Positions 1 through 9,573 of a stretch of DNA of 64,000 bases are shown here, one piece after another. Numbering within the stretch: position 1 is the first letter of the stretch; every line of letters starts with the position of its first letter. Made by a program: the position numbers and the translations under genes. Origin of the DNA: Muribaculaceae bacterium (GTDB lineage: Bacteria; Bacteroidota; Bacteroidia; Bacteroidales; Muribaculaceae); the NCBI GenBank assembly GCA_017443765.1, contig JAFSYB010000025.1:1-64000 (forward strand), in the 5' to 3' direction. The notes beneath the pieces are model-generated. The model made no database searches. It was not told the origin of the DNA and was given only the letters and a program-made list of their open reading frames with translations.

Positions 1-991
1 CCAGGGCAGCCAGCAGCACCAGGGCATTGGGCCAGGCGAGCACGGCGGCGGCAATGAGTGCGGCGTGTGCAAGCCACATTGCCCAGCTCATGGCGGCGTG
101 TGCCACAAATGCGCGCCGTGGCACCAGCCGCGAGGTGAAGTCGCGCCGCGTGCGCAGCAGCCGATGGGCGTGATAGATGTTCTCGTAATAGACGCTGAGC
201 TGGCTTTCGGAAGCCAACTCCACGCGTGTGTTGCCCGGCCGCATGATTTGGCACAGGAACACATCGTCCTCGCCCCAGCTCAGGTTCATGGTGTTGGCAA
301 AGCCGTTCACGTCGAAGAAGCACCGCTTGCGGTAGGCGAGGTTGTCGCTCACCCCGCGGTAGGGGTGGCCAGCGACGGCGCTGGTGAGCCATTGCACGGC
401 CGTTGCCACGGTGTCGAGCACACGCCAGCGTCGCGCCCAGCGCTTGTCGCGGTGGTAGCGGTAGTGCGAGTAGCCCAGCACCACATCAGTGTCGGGGGTG
501 AAGTTGCGCATCATCGTGCGCAGCCACAGCTCGCTGGCCGGGCGGCAGTTGGCATTGGTGGTGAGCACAATGTCGTGGTGCGAGGCCTTGATGCCAATCA
601 TCAGGGCGAGTTTCTTGCGCGAGAGCGAGCGGGTGCCGTGCGGCGTGAAGGTGATGTGCAGGTTAGCGTGCTGAGCCTTCATCTCGCTGAGCATGTCGCT
701 GGTGGCCTCGGCAGCGCCGTCGGCAATCACAATCACCTCATATTCCGGGTAGTCTTGATGCAGCACAAGCGGCAGGAAGCGCACGAGCTGGTCGGTTTCG
801 TTGCAGGCGTCAACGATGATAGACACAGGCGGGAGGTCGTCGGTATAGTCGCGCTCGTGCTCAGCAACCTCGATGAAGCGTTTCAGTTGCAGCGTCTTGC
901 GCCAGTGCCACAGCGCATAGGCCGCCGCAAGCACCAGTCCGGCACCTAACAGCCCCCACACGATGGGCGATATTTCAAGGGTGAATGTCAT
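1..991 (-). CDS. Family 2 membrane glycosyltransferase (3' end beyond window)
   Basis: The frame is open from an ATG at 991 to the window edge, giving at least 330 residues, so the C-terminus is missing. An N-terminal transmembrane segment (about residues 8-27) precedes a GT-A domain: VSIIVDACNETDQL near residue 48, DGAAEAT near 90, and the acidic motif GEDDVF near 240, as in processive-type GT2 enzymes. The last visible residues are again hydrophobic, suggesting a C-terminal membrane anchor. It probably transfers sugar from a nucleotide-sugar at the cytoplasmic face of the inner membrane; donor and acceptor cannot be told. It follows, in transcription order, the broken fibronectin-domain gene, separated by two long hairpins and an octamer repeat array. 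Confidence 0.85.
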   Translation of the reverse strand, partial: MTFTLEISPIVWGLLGAGLVLAAAYALWHWRKTLQLKRFIEVAEHERDYTDDLPPVSIIVDACNETDQLVRFLPLVLHQDYPEYEVIVIADGAAEATSDMLSEMKAQHANLHITFTPHGTRSLSRKKLALMIGIKASHHDIVLTTNANCRPASELWLRTMMRNFTPDTDVVLGYSHYRYHRDKRWARRWRVLDTVATAVQWLTSAVAGHPYRGVSDNLAYRKRCFFDVNGFANTMNLSWGEDDVFLCQIMRPGNTRVELASESQLSVYYENIYHAHRLLRTRRDFTSRLVPRRAFVAHAAMSWAMWLAHAALIAAAVLAWPNALVLLAAL

Positions 992-1021
992 GTCTTGTTG
1001 TGGTTGAGAAATTTCAAACTG

Positions 1022-1053
1022 CAAAATTAGTGCAAGTTGAGCGCAGTGGCAAG
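1022..1053 (-). promoter_or_regulatory. Promoter of the glycosyltransferase
   Basis: On the minus strand a TAATTTTG -7 box (1029-1022) lies 20 bp from a CTTG -33 box (1053-1050). The ATG follows 30 bp further on. The -33 box lies inside the left arm of a perfect 22-bp inverted repeat, so the repeat could act as an operator. Confidence 0.5.
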
Positions 1054-1084
1054 AAAAATCGTGATTTTTCTTGCCACTGCGCTC
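1039..1084. repeat. Perfect 22-bp inverted repeat with 2-nt loop
   Basis: The arms 1039-1060 and 1063-1084 are perfect reverse complements separated by only GT. No T-run follows on either strand, so this is not a typical intrinsic terminator. It overlaps the -33 region of the minus-strand glycosyltransferase promoter. Confidence 0.85.
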
Positions 1085-1099
1085 GTGGGGGGCGCGAGT

Positions 1100-1151
1100 A
1101 TTCGGGCATTCGAGCATTCGAACATTCGAGCATTCGAGCAATCGAGCAATC
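1100..1151 (+). repeat. Degenerate octamer array NNTCGARY (about 6.5 units)
   Basis: Consecutive 8-bp units ATTCGGGC, ATTCGAGC, ATTCGAAC, ATTCGAGC, ATTCGAGC, AATCGAGC and a partial unit. The TCGA core is nearly constant while the other positions vary. Two further arrays of the same family lie at 9574-9653 and 17747-17834. Confidence 0.9.
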
Positions 1152-1196
1152 AATGGCTGGGATTATTCGGCTGCTTGACGCGCAATAGCCACAGCA

Positions 1197-1244
1197 ATTC
1201 ACGCCGGTTGCGCTGTAATAAAACACAGCACAACCGGCGTGAAT
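1197..1244. terminator. 20-bp hairpin downstream of the fibronectin-domain gene
   Basis: Arms 1197-1216 and 1225-1244 pair over 20 bp with one mismatch around an 8-nt A/T-rich loop. It begins 28 bp past the stop of the minus-strand gene. There is no clear U-run, so termination is inferred from position and stability only. Confidence 0.5.
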
Positions 1245-1271
1245 AGTTGCGTCAACCGCGTGCGTAGGGGC

Positions 1272-4200
1272 TTACTGCTGCTCGAGCACGAGGTTAATGA
1301 GCATGTTGACGTCGGTGATGTCAACCTCGGTGTCGCCGTTCAGGTCGGCATTTCCCGTCAGGGCGTCGGGCGAGATTTGGTTCAGCACCAGGTTGATAAT
1401 CAGGTTCACATCGGTCACATCGACGGTGCCATCGCCGTTCAGGTCGCCGGGCACTTGCTGGGTGGGGAGCGTGGTGAACTTCACCCATTCGGTCCAGTCG
1501 GTGGTGGTGTTGTCGTCCATGATGCCCTGCACCTGCACCTGATAACCGGTGTCGGGAGCCAGTCCGGTGAGTGTGCGTGGAGCGGTGATGCCCTCGAGGG
1601 TCACCCACTCGCCCGGCATTGACTCGGCGTACTGGATAAAGAAATTGTCGACATTCAGGCGGAACATATCCGTCACATCAAAGTGTCGGATGGCAATGTA
1701 ACCCATTTGTCCGTTGCAGGCGCTCAGGTCGAAGACATACTCGGTGTAAACGTTCTGTGCCTCGGTGGTGTCGGCAAGGACGATGGTGAAGTCCTCAATG
1801 GAGTTGCCCGTGGTGGAGGCATAGATGGCAAAATGCTCGGCGGCCCATTCGGGATCTTGGCTGCGGAGCCACACGCGCAGCTTGCCCTTGAGCTCCACCT
1901 GCGGTGTGATGAGCCAGTTGTCGGGCGTGAGGGCAGAGCCGCTGAAGCTGGCCGAGGTGGCGCAGCGTGCGTCGAACACGGTGGGATTGCCATATTTGTC
2001 CTCTTTTGTACGTCCTTGGACATCGGTGTCCCAGACATACCCGTTGTTGCCATCGCCATCGGCATCGATGGTCGTCCAGTTGTCGGGGATGCCGTTCTCG
2101 AAGTCCTCGAAGAAGCCAATGCGCTCGGCAGCCATTTGGTATCGCAGGTTGTAGCGCTCTTGTGCGCCGGTCCAGGTCACCGTGGCGGTATGGTCGGTGA
2201 TGTCGGTCACGGCCAGCTCGGTGGGCAAGGCATCGGCAGCAGGCGAAGTGAACGTGGCACTGGTCCACAACGAGGTTTCTCCCCCGTCATAGGTACCCTG
2301 CACGTCAACCTCGTATTTTGCCCCGGGCGACAGATTTTCGAGGCGGCAGGAGTTGCCGGTGATGCCGTTGATGGCAACATACTCGCCAAGCTCATGGAAG
2401 TCGCCATAGACGCAAATGTCATCGAAGAGCAAGTAGTCACATTCGTTGCAGTTGTAGTGTCGGAAGGCGATGTACCCCTGCTTGTCGGCATAGGCACTCA
2501 GGTCGGCATAGAGCTCGGTCCATTCCGTGGAGCCCGGCGAGGTGAGGTCGTCGGTGAGCGGCGTGAACGAGTTGATGTCGGTGTCGGTGGTTGACACATA
2601 GATGCGGTAGGTTCCGGTGTATTGGCCATCGTCGCGGATTGCGTACTTGAGCAAACCGCCCAGCGCCACCCTCGGGGTGATGATCCAGTTGTCGGGCGTA
2701 ATAAAGCCACTGACGTAGCCAAGCGATATGAGGGCGTTGTTGCCGTCGTAGGCCGGCATATCCCACTGCGATGCCATATTGATTATAGTCCAGTTATTGC
2801 CGTCGGCGTTGCTGTCGATGACCGTCCAGTCGTCGGGGATTCCTTTCTCGAAGCTCTCTGTCATGTGCACATCGTAGTATGCGGCCTGGCGGTAGCGCAG
2901 GTTATATCCCTTGGCGTTGCCGTTCCAGGAGGCCAAGGCGTTGTGCGCTGTCACATTGGTGACGGCCAGGTCGGCAGGTGCGGGGAATTGGAAAGGCGTG
3001 GTGAAAGTGCAGGCCTCGCTCCACTTGCTCACACCCGCCACGGTTTCGGCGCGCACATAGGCGGTGTAGGTGACGTTTTCGGCCAGATTCGCAATCGTCA
3101 GCGTGGGGTTGCCGGTAACCACCGTTATTGGCAGCGATGGTAGCTCATTGGGTTTGAAAAAGCCCTGACTGTAGGTCACCTGCCAGCGGTTTTGGTTGGT
3201 GTCGCCGGGTGTCCAGGCGAGCGTGGCGCTGTTGTAGGTCAGCTGCGTGGCGGCGAGGCCAGTGGGTTTGGGTGTTACCGAGCGCATCAAGAAGTAGGTG
3301 GTGAGTACGCCATCCGTTGGAGCTGCGCTGTGGTCAGACGTGCTGCCCTGGTGGCTCAAAATCACATCTCCTTCTGGGTCGGTGAGGGTAAAGGTGCACT
3401 CGTAGCCGTAATCGCCGCTCACCCACACAAAGCTGTAGGTTTCGCCGTAGCACAGGCGCAGGGTGCCGGTAGTGGAGGAGCCTGTGAGCAGGGTGAGCGT
3501 GGCCTCCACCTTGCCGTCGCTGTTCACCACCTGAATGGCGTTACCGCTCCAACCGTCGCCGTACTCGTCGATAAGCTCGTAGGTGATTTCGCCCATATCC
3601 TCCTCGTCGCAGTAGAGGGTGGTGAAGCTGGTGGTTGCCCATCCGCTGAGGTTTCCGTCGCCGTAGTCACCTTGCACGCGCACAATGTAGGAGTGTCCGT
3701 TGGTCAAGTCCTCGAGCGTGCACGACGGGGTGTTGACGGTGAGCGTTGTCCACTGATTGTTTTCGGCCGAGGCGTATTCCACGTTCCAGGCGGTTTCGCT
3801 GCCGCCGGGTGTCCAGGTGAGGGTGTCCGCGTTGGGCGTAATGTTGCTCACCGCCAGGTCCGTGGGTTTGCGGTACACCGGCCCGCTGCTGGGCGTGTAG
3901 GTGAACGTGGTCTTGGGAATGAAGTTGCGCTGGTTGACGGACACATCATCTAACGAGGAGCTGTCGTGGCCCTGCACCGAGGCACCCTCCACGGATTCGC
4001 CATAGAAATAGGCACCCTTATAGGAACCTTTCGTGGTGTTATAGATGCCAATGAGCAGGTTTCCCCCCTGGTAGGTGTAGGGCGTGTTGAAATCGACGGT
4101 AATCGTTTCGCCAGTGCCGTCGAGTGCCCCTTCATAGACGATGGTGGCCCCGGTGGTGCCGCTATAAGCGCTCAACGTGGTTGTATAAACCTCCTTGACG

Positions 4201-4476
4201 AACACCTGGAAATTGGCCGTGCCCCCAGCTGCCCGTGGCGGGTGTCTGGAGATACCAGGTCAGGCTGCTGATGGTGCCGCCCTCCATCTGGCTCAGCTCG
4301 GTAGCCGGAACCACATACTCGCACTTCAGGTAATTATCGCAGTTAAACCCATAGATGGGCACTTAACTGCTTTTCCCCTGACCATCGTGCACGGTAAGCG
4401 TGTCCGCGCTGGCCCACAGCGGCAATCCCGCCGTCAAGGCAAGCAGCGCAGTGAGGAATAGTAACTTGTGTTTCAT
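1272..4476 (-). pseudogene. Secreted fibronectin-III/cleaved-adhesin protein with C-terminal dockerin-like pair, N-terminus disrupted
   Basis: A signal peptide begins at the ATG at 4476 (MKHKLLFLTALLALTAG). After 37 codons a TAA (4363-4365) interrupts the frame, and the homologous sequence carries straight on (VPIYGFNCDNYLKC). A +1 shift follows at a five-G tract (plus-strand C run 4222-4226): removing one G joins ...TGSWG to NFQVFVKEVYTTTL. From about 4205 the frame is open for 977 residues, with several FN3 repeats and two cleaved-adhesin/MAM-like domains (ENGIPDNWTTID and NWLITPQVELKG). The C-terminus holds two dockerin-like loops (GDLNGDGTVDVTDVN, ADLNGDTEVDITDVN). As written, the product would be a 37-residue peptide, or a protein without a signal. 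Decay, phase variation and sequence error are all possible. Confidence 0.8.
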
Positions 4477-4543
4477 AATGACTGTTGTTTGGTTGTTGAG
4501 ATTAGTTTTACTCCTATTGGGATTCCCAAGGCTCGGCAGTGGG

Positions 4544-5998
4544 TCACTGGTCGGCCGGTTTCTTGCGTGCGGAGCGCTTGGCCGCCGGCTTCTTGGCGGG
4601 TTTCTTGTCGGGCTTCTCGGACACGGATTCCGTCGCGGGCTGCGCTTGGGGTTCGGGTTCGGGCACGGTCTCGTCGGGGTCGAAGTCGCCGGTGAGGTCG
4701 TGTGTGATGTTTCCACGCATCATTTCCACCTCGCGCTTGAGCTGCTCAATCTCGGCCTCCTGGTTGTTGATGGTGAGCAGGAGCGAGTTCAGCTCCTCGT
4801 TGTCGATGTCGGCGGGGAACTGCTGCTCCACACGGGTCATGAAGTCGCTGAGCACGTTCATGTAGTTGGTGAAGGCGGTATATGGCGAGTTGTAGGGGCT
4901 GTAGGCGCTGTGCACGTTGCCGTCGGCACTGTGCTTGGTGCTCATGTAGAAGAAGTGGTCGCTGGCCTGCAGGCGGTTCCAGTCCTGCTGGATGCCCTTG
5001 TCGGGGCACAGTCGCACGCGCTCGCCAATGGCGTAGAGCTTCTCGACGGCCTCCTGCTGCAGCACATTGCCGAGCCAGGCACTGGTGTCGCGGGCCTCGT
5101 CGCTCCACGACATGGGGAAAGGCACGGCCAGTGCGCCCACGGGCTTGAGCGCCTTGATGGTGTCGCTCGGGGTCCAGAAGTGGATGTCGCGCTCGGCGGC
5201 AAAGCGTGGCAGGGCTTTCATGAACTCGAAGATGCCACTCTCGCGGGGCTGAAGCTCGCCCAGGCTCTCGAAGTTCATGAACAGGTTCACAATCTGCTCC
5301 TCCTGCGGCAACTGCGCAATCCAGTCGATGAACTTGTCGGCGGTGAGCGGATAGGAAGCCCAGTCGGTGTTGCTGAAGCGGAAAGCGATGTCGTCGCTGA
5401 GCTTGCCGTTCTTGAGCAGCAGCTTCAGCTTGGGAGCGCTGGCGGCGTTGTAGACATAGTTGGGCGACTTCCAGCCCAAGATGTGTCGTGCGCCATCGGT
5501 GATGATGGCCTTGAACCCCAAGGCGGCCACCATGGCGGCGATGTCGTCGTCGTAAATGAGCTCGGTGTTTCGGAACACACGCGGCTTTTGGCCGAAGAGC
5601 TGCTCAATCATGGCGTCATGGGCCTTGACCTGGCGCGTGAACTCCTCGGGGTCTTGCAGCGAGGCGAGCGAGTGTGCGTAGGTCTCGCTCAGGAACTCCA
5701 CGCAGCCGGTGGCGGCCAAGTCCTTGAGCGCGTCGACAAACTCGGGCACATACTGCTCAATCTGTTCCAGTGCGGTGCCGCTGATAGAGAAAGCCACCTT
5801 GAAACGCTTGCCGTGCTCGGCAATCATCTCGAGCAGCGTGGCGCTGGCGGGCAGGTAGGAGCGGCGTGCAATGCGCGTGATGATGTCGTCGTTGGCAAAG
5901 TCGTCGTAGTAATAGTGGTCGTTACCGATGTCAAAAAACCGGTAATTCTTCAGCCTGAAGGGCTGGTGTATTTGGAAATAAAAACAAATTGATTTCAT
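4544..5998 (-). CDS. GH57 alpha-amylase-like protein
   Basis: 484 residues from the ATG at 5998; upstream in-frame ATG and proline codons overlap the previous gene and were not used. Family GH57 features are the N-terminal HQP (residues 11-13), a candidate nucleophile Glu146 in VFRNTELIYD, and a fourth conserved region FMNFESLGE. In active GH57 enzymes the last region carries the acid Asp; here it is Asn242. The C-terminus is a low-complexity Lys/Ala/Pro tail. It is the last gene of a minus-strand trio after a GT4 and a GH133 enzyme, an arrangement common in Bacteroidetes and linked to cytoplasmic glycogen or alpha-glucan metabolism. The Asn raises the possibility of a non-hydrolytic GH57 homologue. 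Confidence 0.85.
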   Translation of the reverse strand: MKSICFYFQIHQPFRLKNYRFFDIGNDHYYYDDFANDDIITRIARRSYLPASATLLEMIAEHGKRFKVAFSISGTALEQIEQYVPEFVDALKDLAATGCVEFLSETYAHSLASLQDPEEFTRQVKAHDAMIEQLFGQKPRVFRNTELIYDDDIAAMVAALGFKAIITDGARHILGWKSPNYVYNAASAPKLKLLLKNGKLSDDIAFRFSNTDWASYPLTADKFIDWIAQLPQEEQIVNLFMNFESLGELQPRESGIFEFMKALPRFAAERDIHFWTPSDTIKALKPVGALAVPFPMSWSDEARDTSAWLGNVLQQEAVEKLYAIGERVRLCPDKGIQQDWNRLQASDHFFYMSTKHSADGNVHSAYSPYNSPYTAFTNYMNVLSDFMTRVEQQFPADIDNEELNSLLLTINNQEAEIEQLKREVEMMRGNITHDLTGDFDPDETVPEPEPQAQPATESVSEKPDKKPAKKPAAKRSARKKPADQ

Positions 5999-6047
5999 AG
6001 GGGGTGGTGGTTGGGGGTGGTGAATAGTGAATTGTGGGTGATGGCCA

Positions 6048-7307
6048 TTAACCAATCAGTTGCTTGTAGATGTTGATTACTTTGGCTCCGGCTTTGTTCC
6101 ATCTGATTTGGTCCACCTCCTTGAGTCCGTTCTCGCGCAGCTCGCGGTACATGGCGGGATAGGAGATGATGGAATAGATGGCGTCGGCCATGGCGTTGAT
6201 GTCCCAATAGTCAACCTTGATGACGTTGTGCAATATTTCGGCACAGCCGCTCTGCTTAGAGATAATGCTGGGCGTGCCCATCTGCATGGCTTCGAGCGGC
6301 GAGATGCCAAAAGGCTCGCTCACCGAGGGCATGATGTAGACATCACTGGCCTTGAGCAGCTCGTAGACTTCCTTTCCGCGGAGGAACCCGGCAAAGTGGA
6401 AGCGGTCCATGATGTGCCTGCGCGCAGCGAGGCGAATCATCTTCTCCATCATGTCGCCGCCACCGGCCATCACAAACTGCACGTTCTCCACCTTGCGAAG
6501 CACCTGCGCGGCGGCCTCGACAAAGTATTCGGGTCCTTTCTGCATGGTGATGCGCCCCAGGAAGGTCACCACCTTGTTCTTCTTGCCTGGCGGGATGGGC
6601 ACATCGAGCAGCTCCTGGCTCAGCGGCTCCACGGCGTTGTGTACGGTGGTCACCTTTCCAGGATGGACGCCATATTTCTCAATCACCGTGCGTCGCGTGC
6701 GGTTGCTCACGGTGATGATGTGGTCGGCATAGTTCATGCCGTCCTTCTCGATGCTGAACACGGTTGGGTTCACATTGCCCCGGCTGCGGTCGAAGTCGGT
6801 GGCGTGCACATGAATCACAAAGGGCTTGCCGGTGACCTGCTTGGCATGAATGCCGGCAGGATAGGTGAGCCAGTCGTGCGAGTGTATGACATCGAAGTCA
6901 ACGGTGCGGGCAATCACGCCCGCCACAATCGAGTAGTTGTTGATTTCCTCGAGCAGATTGTCGGGGTACCGGCCCGAGAACTCGATGCAGCCCAAGTCGT
7001 TGGTGCCGATGTAGTTGAAGTCGGCGTAGATGTGGTCGCGCAGTGCGAAGTAGAGCTGCGGATCCATCACGTGACCCAAGCGCTGCTGCACGTGGTCCCA
7101 GCTCACATCACGCCATGCCACCGGCGTGTGACAGGCGCCGATGATGCGGGCGAAGTCCTTGGGCTCGTCGCCCTGCGGCTTGGGAATCACAAAGGTGATG
7201 TCCATGTCGCCGCACTCGGCCATGCCCTTGGTGAGGCCGAAGCTGGCCGTGCCCAGCCCTCCCAGGATATGCGGCGGAAACTCCCAGCCAAACATTAATG
7301 CTTTCAT
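6048..7307 (-). CDS. GT4 glycosyltransferase, glycogen synthase-like
   Basis: 419 residues from the ATG at 7307 (MKALMFGWEFPPH). The N-terminal HILGGLGTASFGLTKGMAE is the glycine-rich acceptor-side loop typical of GT5/GT4 starch and glycogen synthases. The C-terminal half has HSHDWLTYPAG, TFLGRITMQKGPEYFVEAA and the retaining-GT-B signature SEPFGISPLEAMQMG. The predicted role is elongation of a cytoplasmic alpha-glucan from a nucleotide-glucose. Neighbours are GH133 upstream (66-bp gap) and the GH57-like gene downstream (49-bp gap), so co-transcription is likely. Substrate specificity cannot be read from the sequence. Confidence 0.9.
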   Translation of the reverse strand: MKALMFGWEFPPHILGGLGTASFGLTKGMAECGDMDITFVIPKPQGDEPKDFARIIGACHTPVAWRDVSWDHVQQRLGHVMDPQLYFALRDHIYADFNYIGTNDLGCIEFSGRYPDNLLEEINNYSIVAGVIARTVDFDVIHSHDWLTYPAGIHAKQVTGKPFVIHVHATDFDRSRGNVNPTVFSIEKDGMNYADHIITVSNRTRRTVIEKYGVHPGKVTTVHNAVEPLSQELLDVPIPPGKKNKVVTFLGRITMQKGPEYFVEAAAQVLRKVENVQFVMAGGGDMMEKMIRLAARRHIMDRFHFAGFLRGKEVYELLKASDVYIMPSVSEPFGISPLEAMQMGTPSIISKQSGCAEILHNVIKVDYWDINAMADAIYSIISYPAMYRELRENGLKEVDQIRWNKAGAKVINIYKQLIG

Positions 7308-7373
7308 AGTGCGTAGTGTGTGGTTCATAGCTCGCGCTGTTCACTCCGGCGAGGGAACGGGGAGCTATGCAAC

Positions 7374-9329
7374 TTATTTATCGATTATATGCAAATTCTT
7401 AAACAGTCGCAGCACGCGCAGGATGCCGCCCACGTTGGGTGCGAAGCTCACGGCGCCGCGCCCGATGAATGGCGGGTTGCCGTCGTAAAGCTCGCTGAGC
7501 GAGCCAATGCAGCCCTCTTTCATCTCGTCCTCGTAGCCAATCATCATGCGCTCGATAAACGAGATGCTGCCAATGCCGAACACGCGGATGTAGGCCTTGC
7601 TGTAGAAGTCCATGAGCCAGGGTCGTGCGGGTCCAGCGTAGTAGGCCATCTGCCGCTCGTCGGGATTGCCTAAATAGATGGGGCGGTAGCCGTAGCTGTT
7701 GGGGCTGAGCGTGCGCAGCCCCTTGGGCGTGAGCAGCTCGCGGGTGGCCACATCAAGCACGCGCTTGCGCTGCCGGCGGTCGAGCGGCGTGTGGTCCATG
7801 GCAATGGCAATCACCATGTTGGGGCGCACGCTCAAGTCGGTGTAGGCCCCGTTCACGTAGTCGTAGAGGTAGCCACTGTCGTTAAGGAACGTTGCCGTGA
7901 AGGCAAGGCGGGCTTTGTCGCCCAGGTCGCGCCAGCGGTTCAGCCGGTCGGTCATCGCCGTGTCGCTCTCGTAGAGTTCTTGCGCAAACATGAGCGCATT
8001 GTACCACAATGCGTTAAACTCGACGAGCTTTCCGGTGCGCGGAATCATCGGCCTGCCATCGGGGTGCGTGGAGTTCATCCACGAGATGGGTGCCAGCGTG
8101 CCGTCGCTGCTCAGCAGCCCGTCAGGTTCCACACGCAGGTTGGGGTGCCGTCCGTCGGTGATGAAGTCGAGGATTTCGACCATCAGGCTGCCGTATCGCT
8201 CGCGTGCGGCCTCGTTGCTCAAGTCGTGTGCGTAGCGCTGGATGTCGTAGATGACCCACAGGGGCACATCGGGCAAGTCGAGCCCTTTCAGGTGTCGGTC
8301 GAGCGTGGCATCGCGCATCCAGCGTTGCAGGGCGGCCCCGGCGGTGTCCATGATGGCCTCGAAGTCGGGGCGGTGGTGCACCGAGAGCGTGCAGCCGGGC
8401 AGCGCAATGAGCTCGTCGCGCGCGCGAATCTTAAACCACGGGTATCCGGCAAGCAGGTAGTGGCCGTCGGCGTTGGTGATGTAGAACTGCTTGGCACTGT
8501 TCTTCATGCAGTTGTAGAAACTCGTGCGCGGGGTGCGCGGCTTGATTTCGTCCTCGTACATCTTGGCCAGGTTGCGCGTGTTCACCTCCTCGACCCCGGC
8601 CGAGAAAATCACGCTCTCGCCCTTGCGGATGTCGAGCTGGAAATAGCCCGGCACGTACAGGTCCTCGCTGTAGGGGATGCCGCGCTCCTGGTCTTTGGTG
8701 TACTCGATGTTCTTGTACCAATGCGGGTCGAAGACAAACTCCGGCTTGTGGCTCAACTGCATGAACAAGGTGGGATAGCCCTCGTACATGCAAGTGGCGA
8801 TGCCGTTTTTCACCTCGTGCCACTCGCGGCTGGCCACGTTGTTCTCGACACACAAGTCGTTGGCGCTACGGAAGGCCAGGAAGGGCCGGAATTGGAGCGT
8901 GGTCTTGGAATGCGCATCCACAAGGGTGTAGCGAATGAGGATGCGGTTCTCGTGTGTGATGAAGATTTTCTCCTTCTTCAGGATCACGCCGCCCACGCGA
9001 TAGGTGGTGGTGGGCACGCGCTCGCAGTCGTACTCGCGAATGTATTTGTGTCCGTTTGGGCTGTAGGTGCCGCCGTTGTAGCGGTGGAGGCCCAGGTTGA
9101 ACGGGGCTCCGTGCTGGATCACCGTTTCGTCGAGGCTCGACAGCAGCACGTGGTTGTTGCCGTCGAGTTCGGGCATGGGAATCACCAGCAGGCCGTGTTG
9201 CTTGCGCGTGTTGCAACCCACAATGGTCGTGCAGTGGTACGCGCCACTCTGGTTGGTGCGAAGCATCTCCTTGGGCAGCGACTGGTCCAGGTTGATCATC
9301 AGCGTCTTGTCGAAATTCAGATAACTCAT
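7374..9329 (-). CDS. Glycogen debranching enzyme (GH133-type amylo-alpha-1,6-glucosidase)
   Basis: 651 residues. The N-terminal domain has NQSGAYHCTTIVGCNTRKQHG, the hallmark of the bacterial GDE family (glycogen-binding N-domain), followed by RYNGGTYSPNGHKYI. The C-terminal six-hairpin domain includes AGYPWFKIRARDELIALPG, DGLLSSDGTLAPISWMN and ALWYNALMFAQELY, the usual catalytic surroundings with acidic residues. It should hydrolyse alpha-1,6 branch points of glycogen in the cytoplasm. It is the first gene of the GH133-GT4-GH57 unit and has a good promoter at 9405-9436. Length matches bacterial GDE proteins. Confidence 0.92.
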   Translation of the reverse strand: MSYLNFDKTLMINLDQSLPKEMLRTNQSGAYHCTTIVGCNTRKQHGLLVIPMPELDGNNHVLLSSLDETVIQHGAPFNLGLHRYNGGTYSPNGHKYIREYDCERVPTTTYRVGGVILKKEKIFITHENRILIRYTLVDAHSKTTLQFRPFLAFRSANDLCVENNVASREWHEVKNGIATCMYEGYPTLFMQLSHKPEFVFDPHWYKNIEYTKDQERGIPYSEDLYVPGYFQLDIRKGESVIFSAGVEEVNTRNLAKMYEDEIKPRTPRTSFYNCMKNSAKQFYITNADGHYLLAGYPWFKIRARDELIALPGCTLSVHHRPDFEAIMDTAGAALQRWMRDATLDRHLKGLDLPDVPLWVIYDIQRYAHDLSNEAARERYGSLMVEILDFITDGRHPNLRVEPDGLLSSDGTLAPISWMNSTHPDGRPMIPRTGKLVEFNALWYNALMFAQELYESDTAMTDRLNRWRDLGDKARLAFTATFLNDSGYLYDYVNGAYTDLSVRPNMVIAIAMDHTPLDRRQRKRVLDVATRELLTPKGLRTLSPNSYGYRPIYLGNPDERQMAYYAGPARPWLMDFYSKAYIRVFGIGSISFIERMMIGYEDEMKEGCIGSLSELYDGNPPFIGRGAVSFAPNVGGILRVLRLFKNLHIIDK

Positions 9330-9404
9330 GAATATCAGCGTGTTAGGGTGGTCTTTGGTCGTTCAAGCGCTCCCCTTTTCCACAGGAAGCGCAAATTTAA
9401 ACTC

Positions 9405-9436
9405 CAAATTTACACATTTATTACAAATTGAGCAAA
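9405..9436 (-). promoter_or_regulatory. Promoter of the GH133-GT4-GH57 operon
   Basis: Minus-strand TTTG (9436-9433), 20-bp spacer and TAAATTTG (9412-9405). It lies about 76 bp before the GH133 ATG. A second TAAATTTG at 9399-9392 lacks a well-placed -33 box. Confidence 0.6.
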
Positions 9437-9573
9437 AAAAAGGCGATTTTTTTGAAAGTGAGGTGCCGCTAAGATTGGTAAAGGCGTTAAACGGGACAAA
9501 AGATGAAACCGTGCGATTTTGTGCCGGTTCCATTGCGTGAAACCGCCGTGGAAACCCTCGAAATGGGGCGGAC

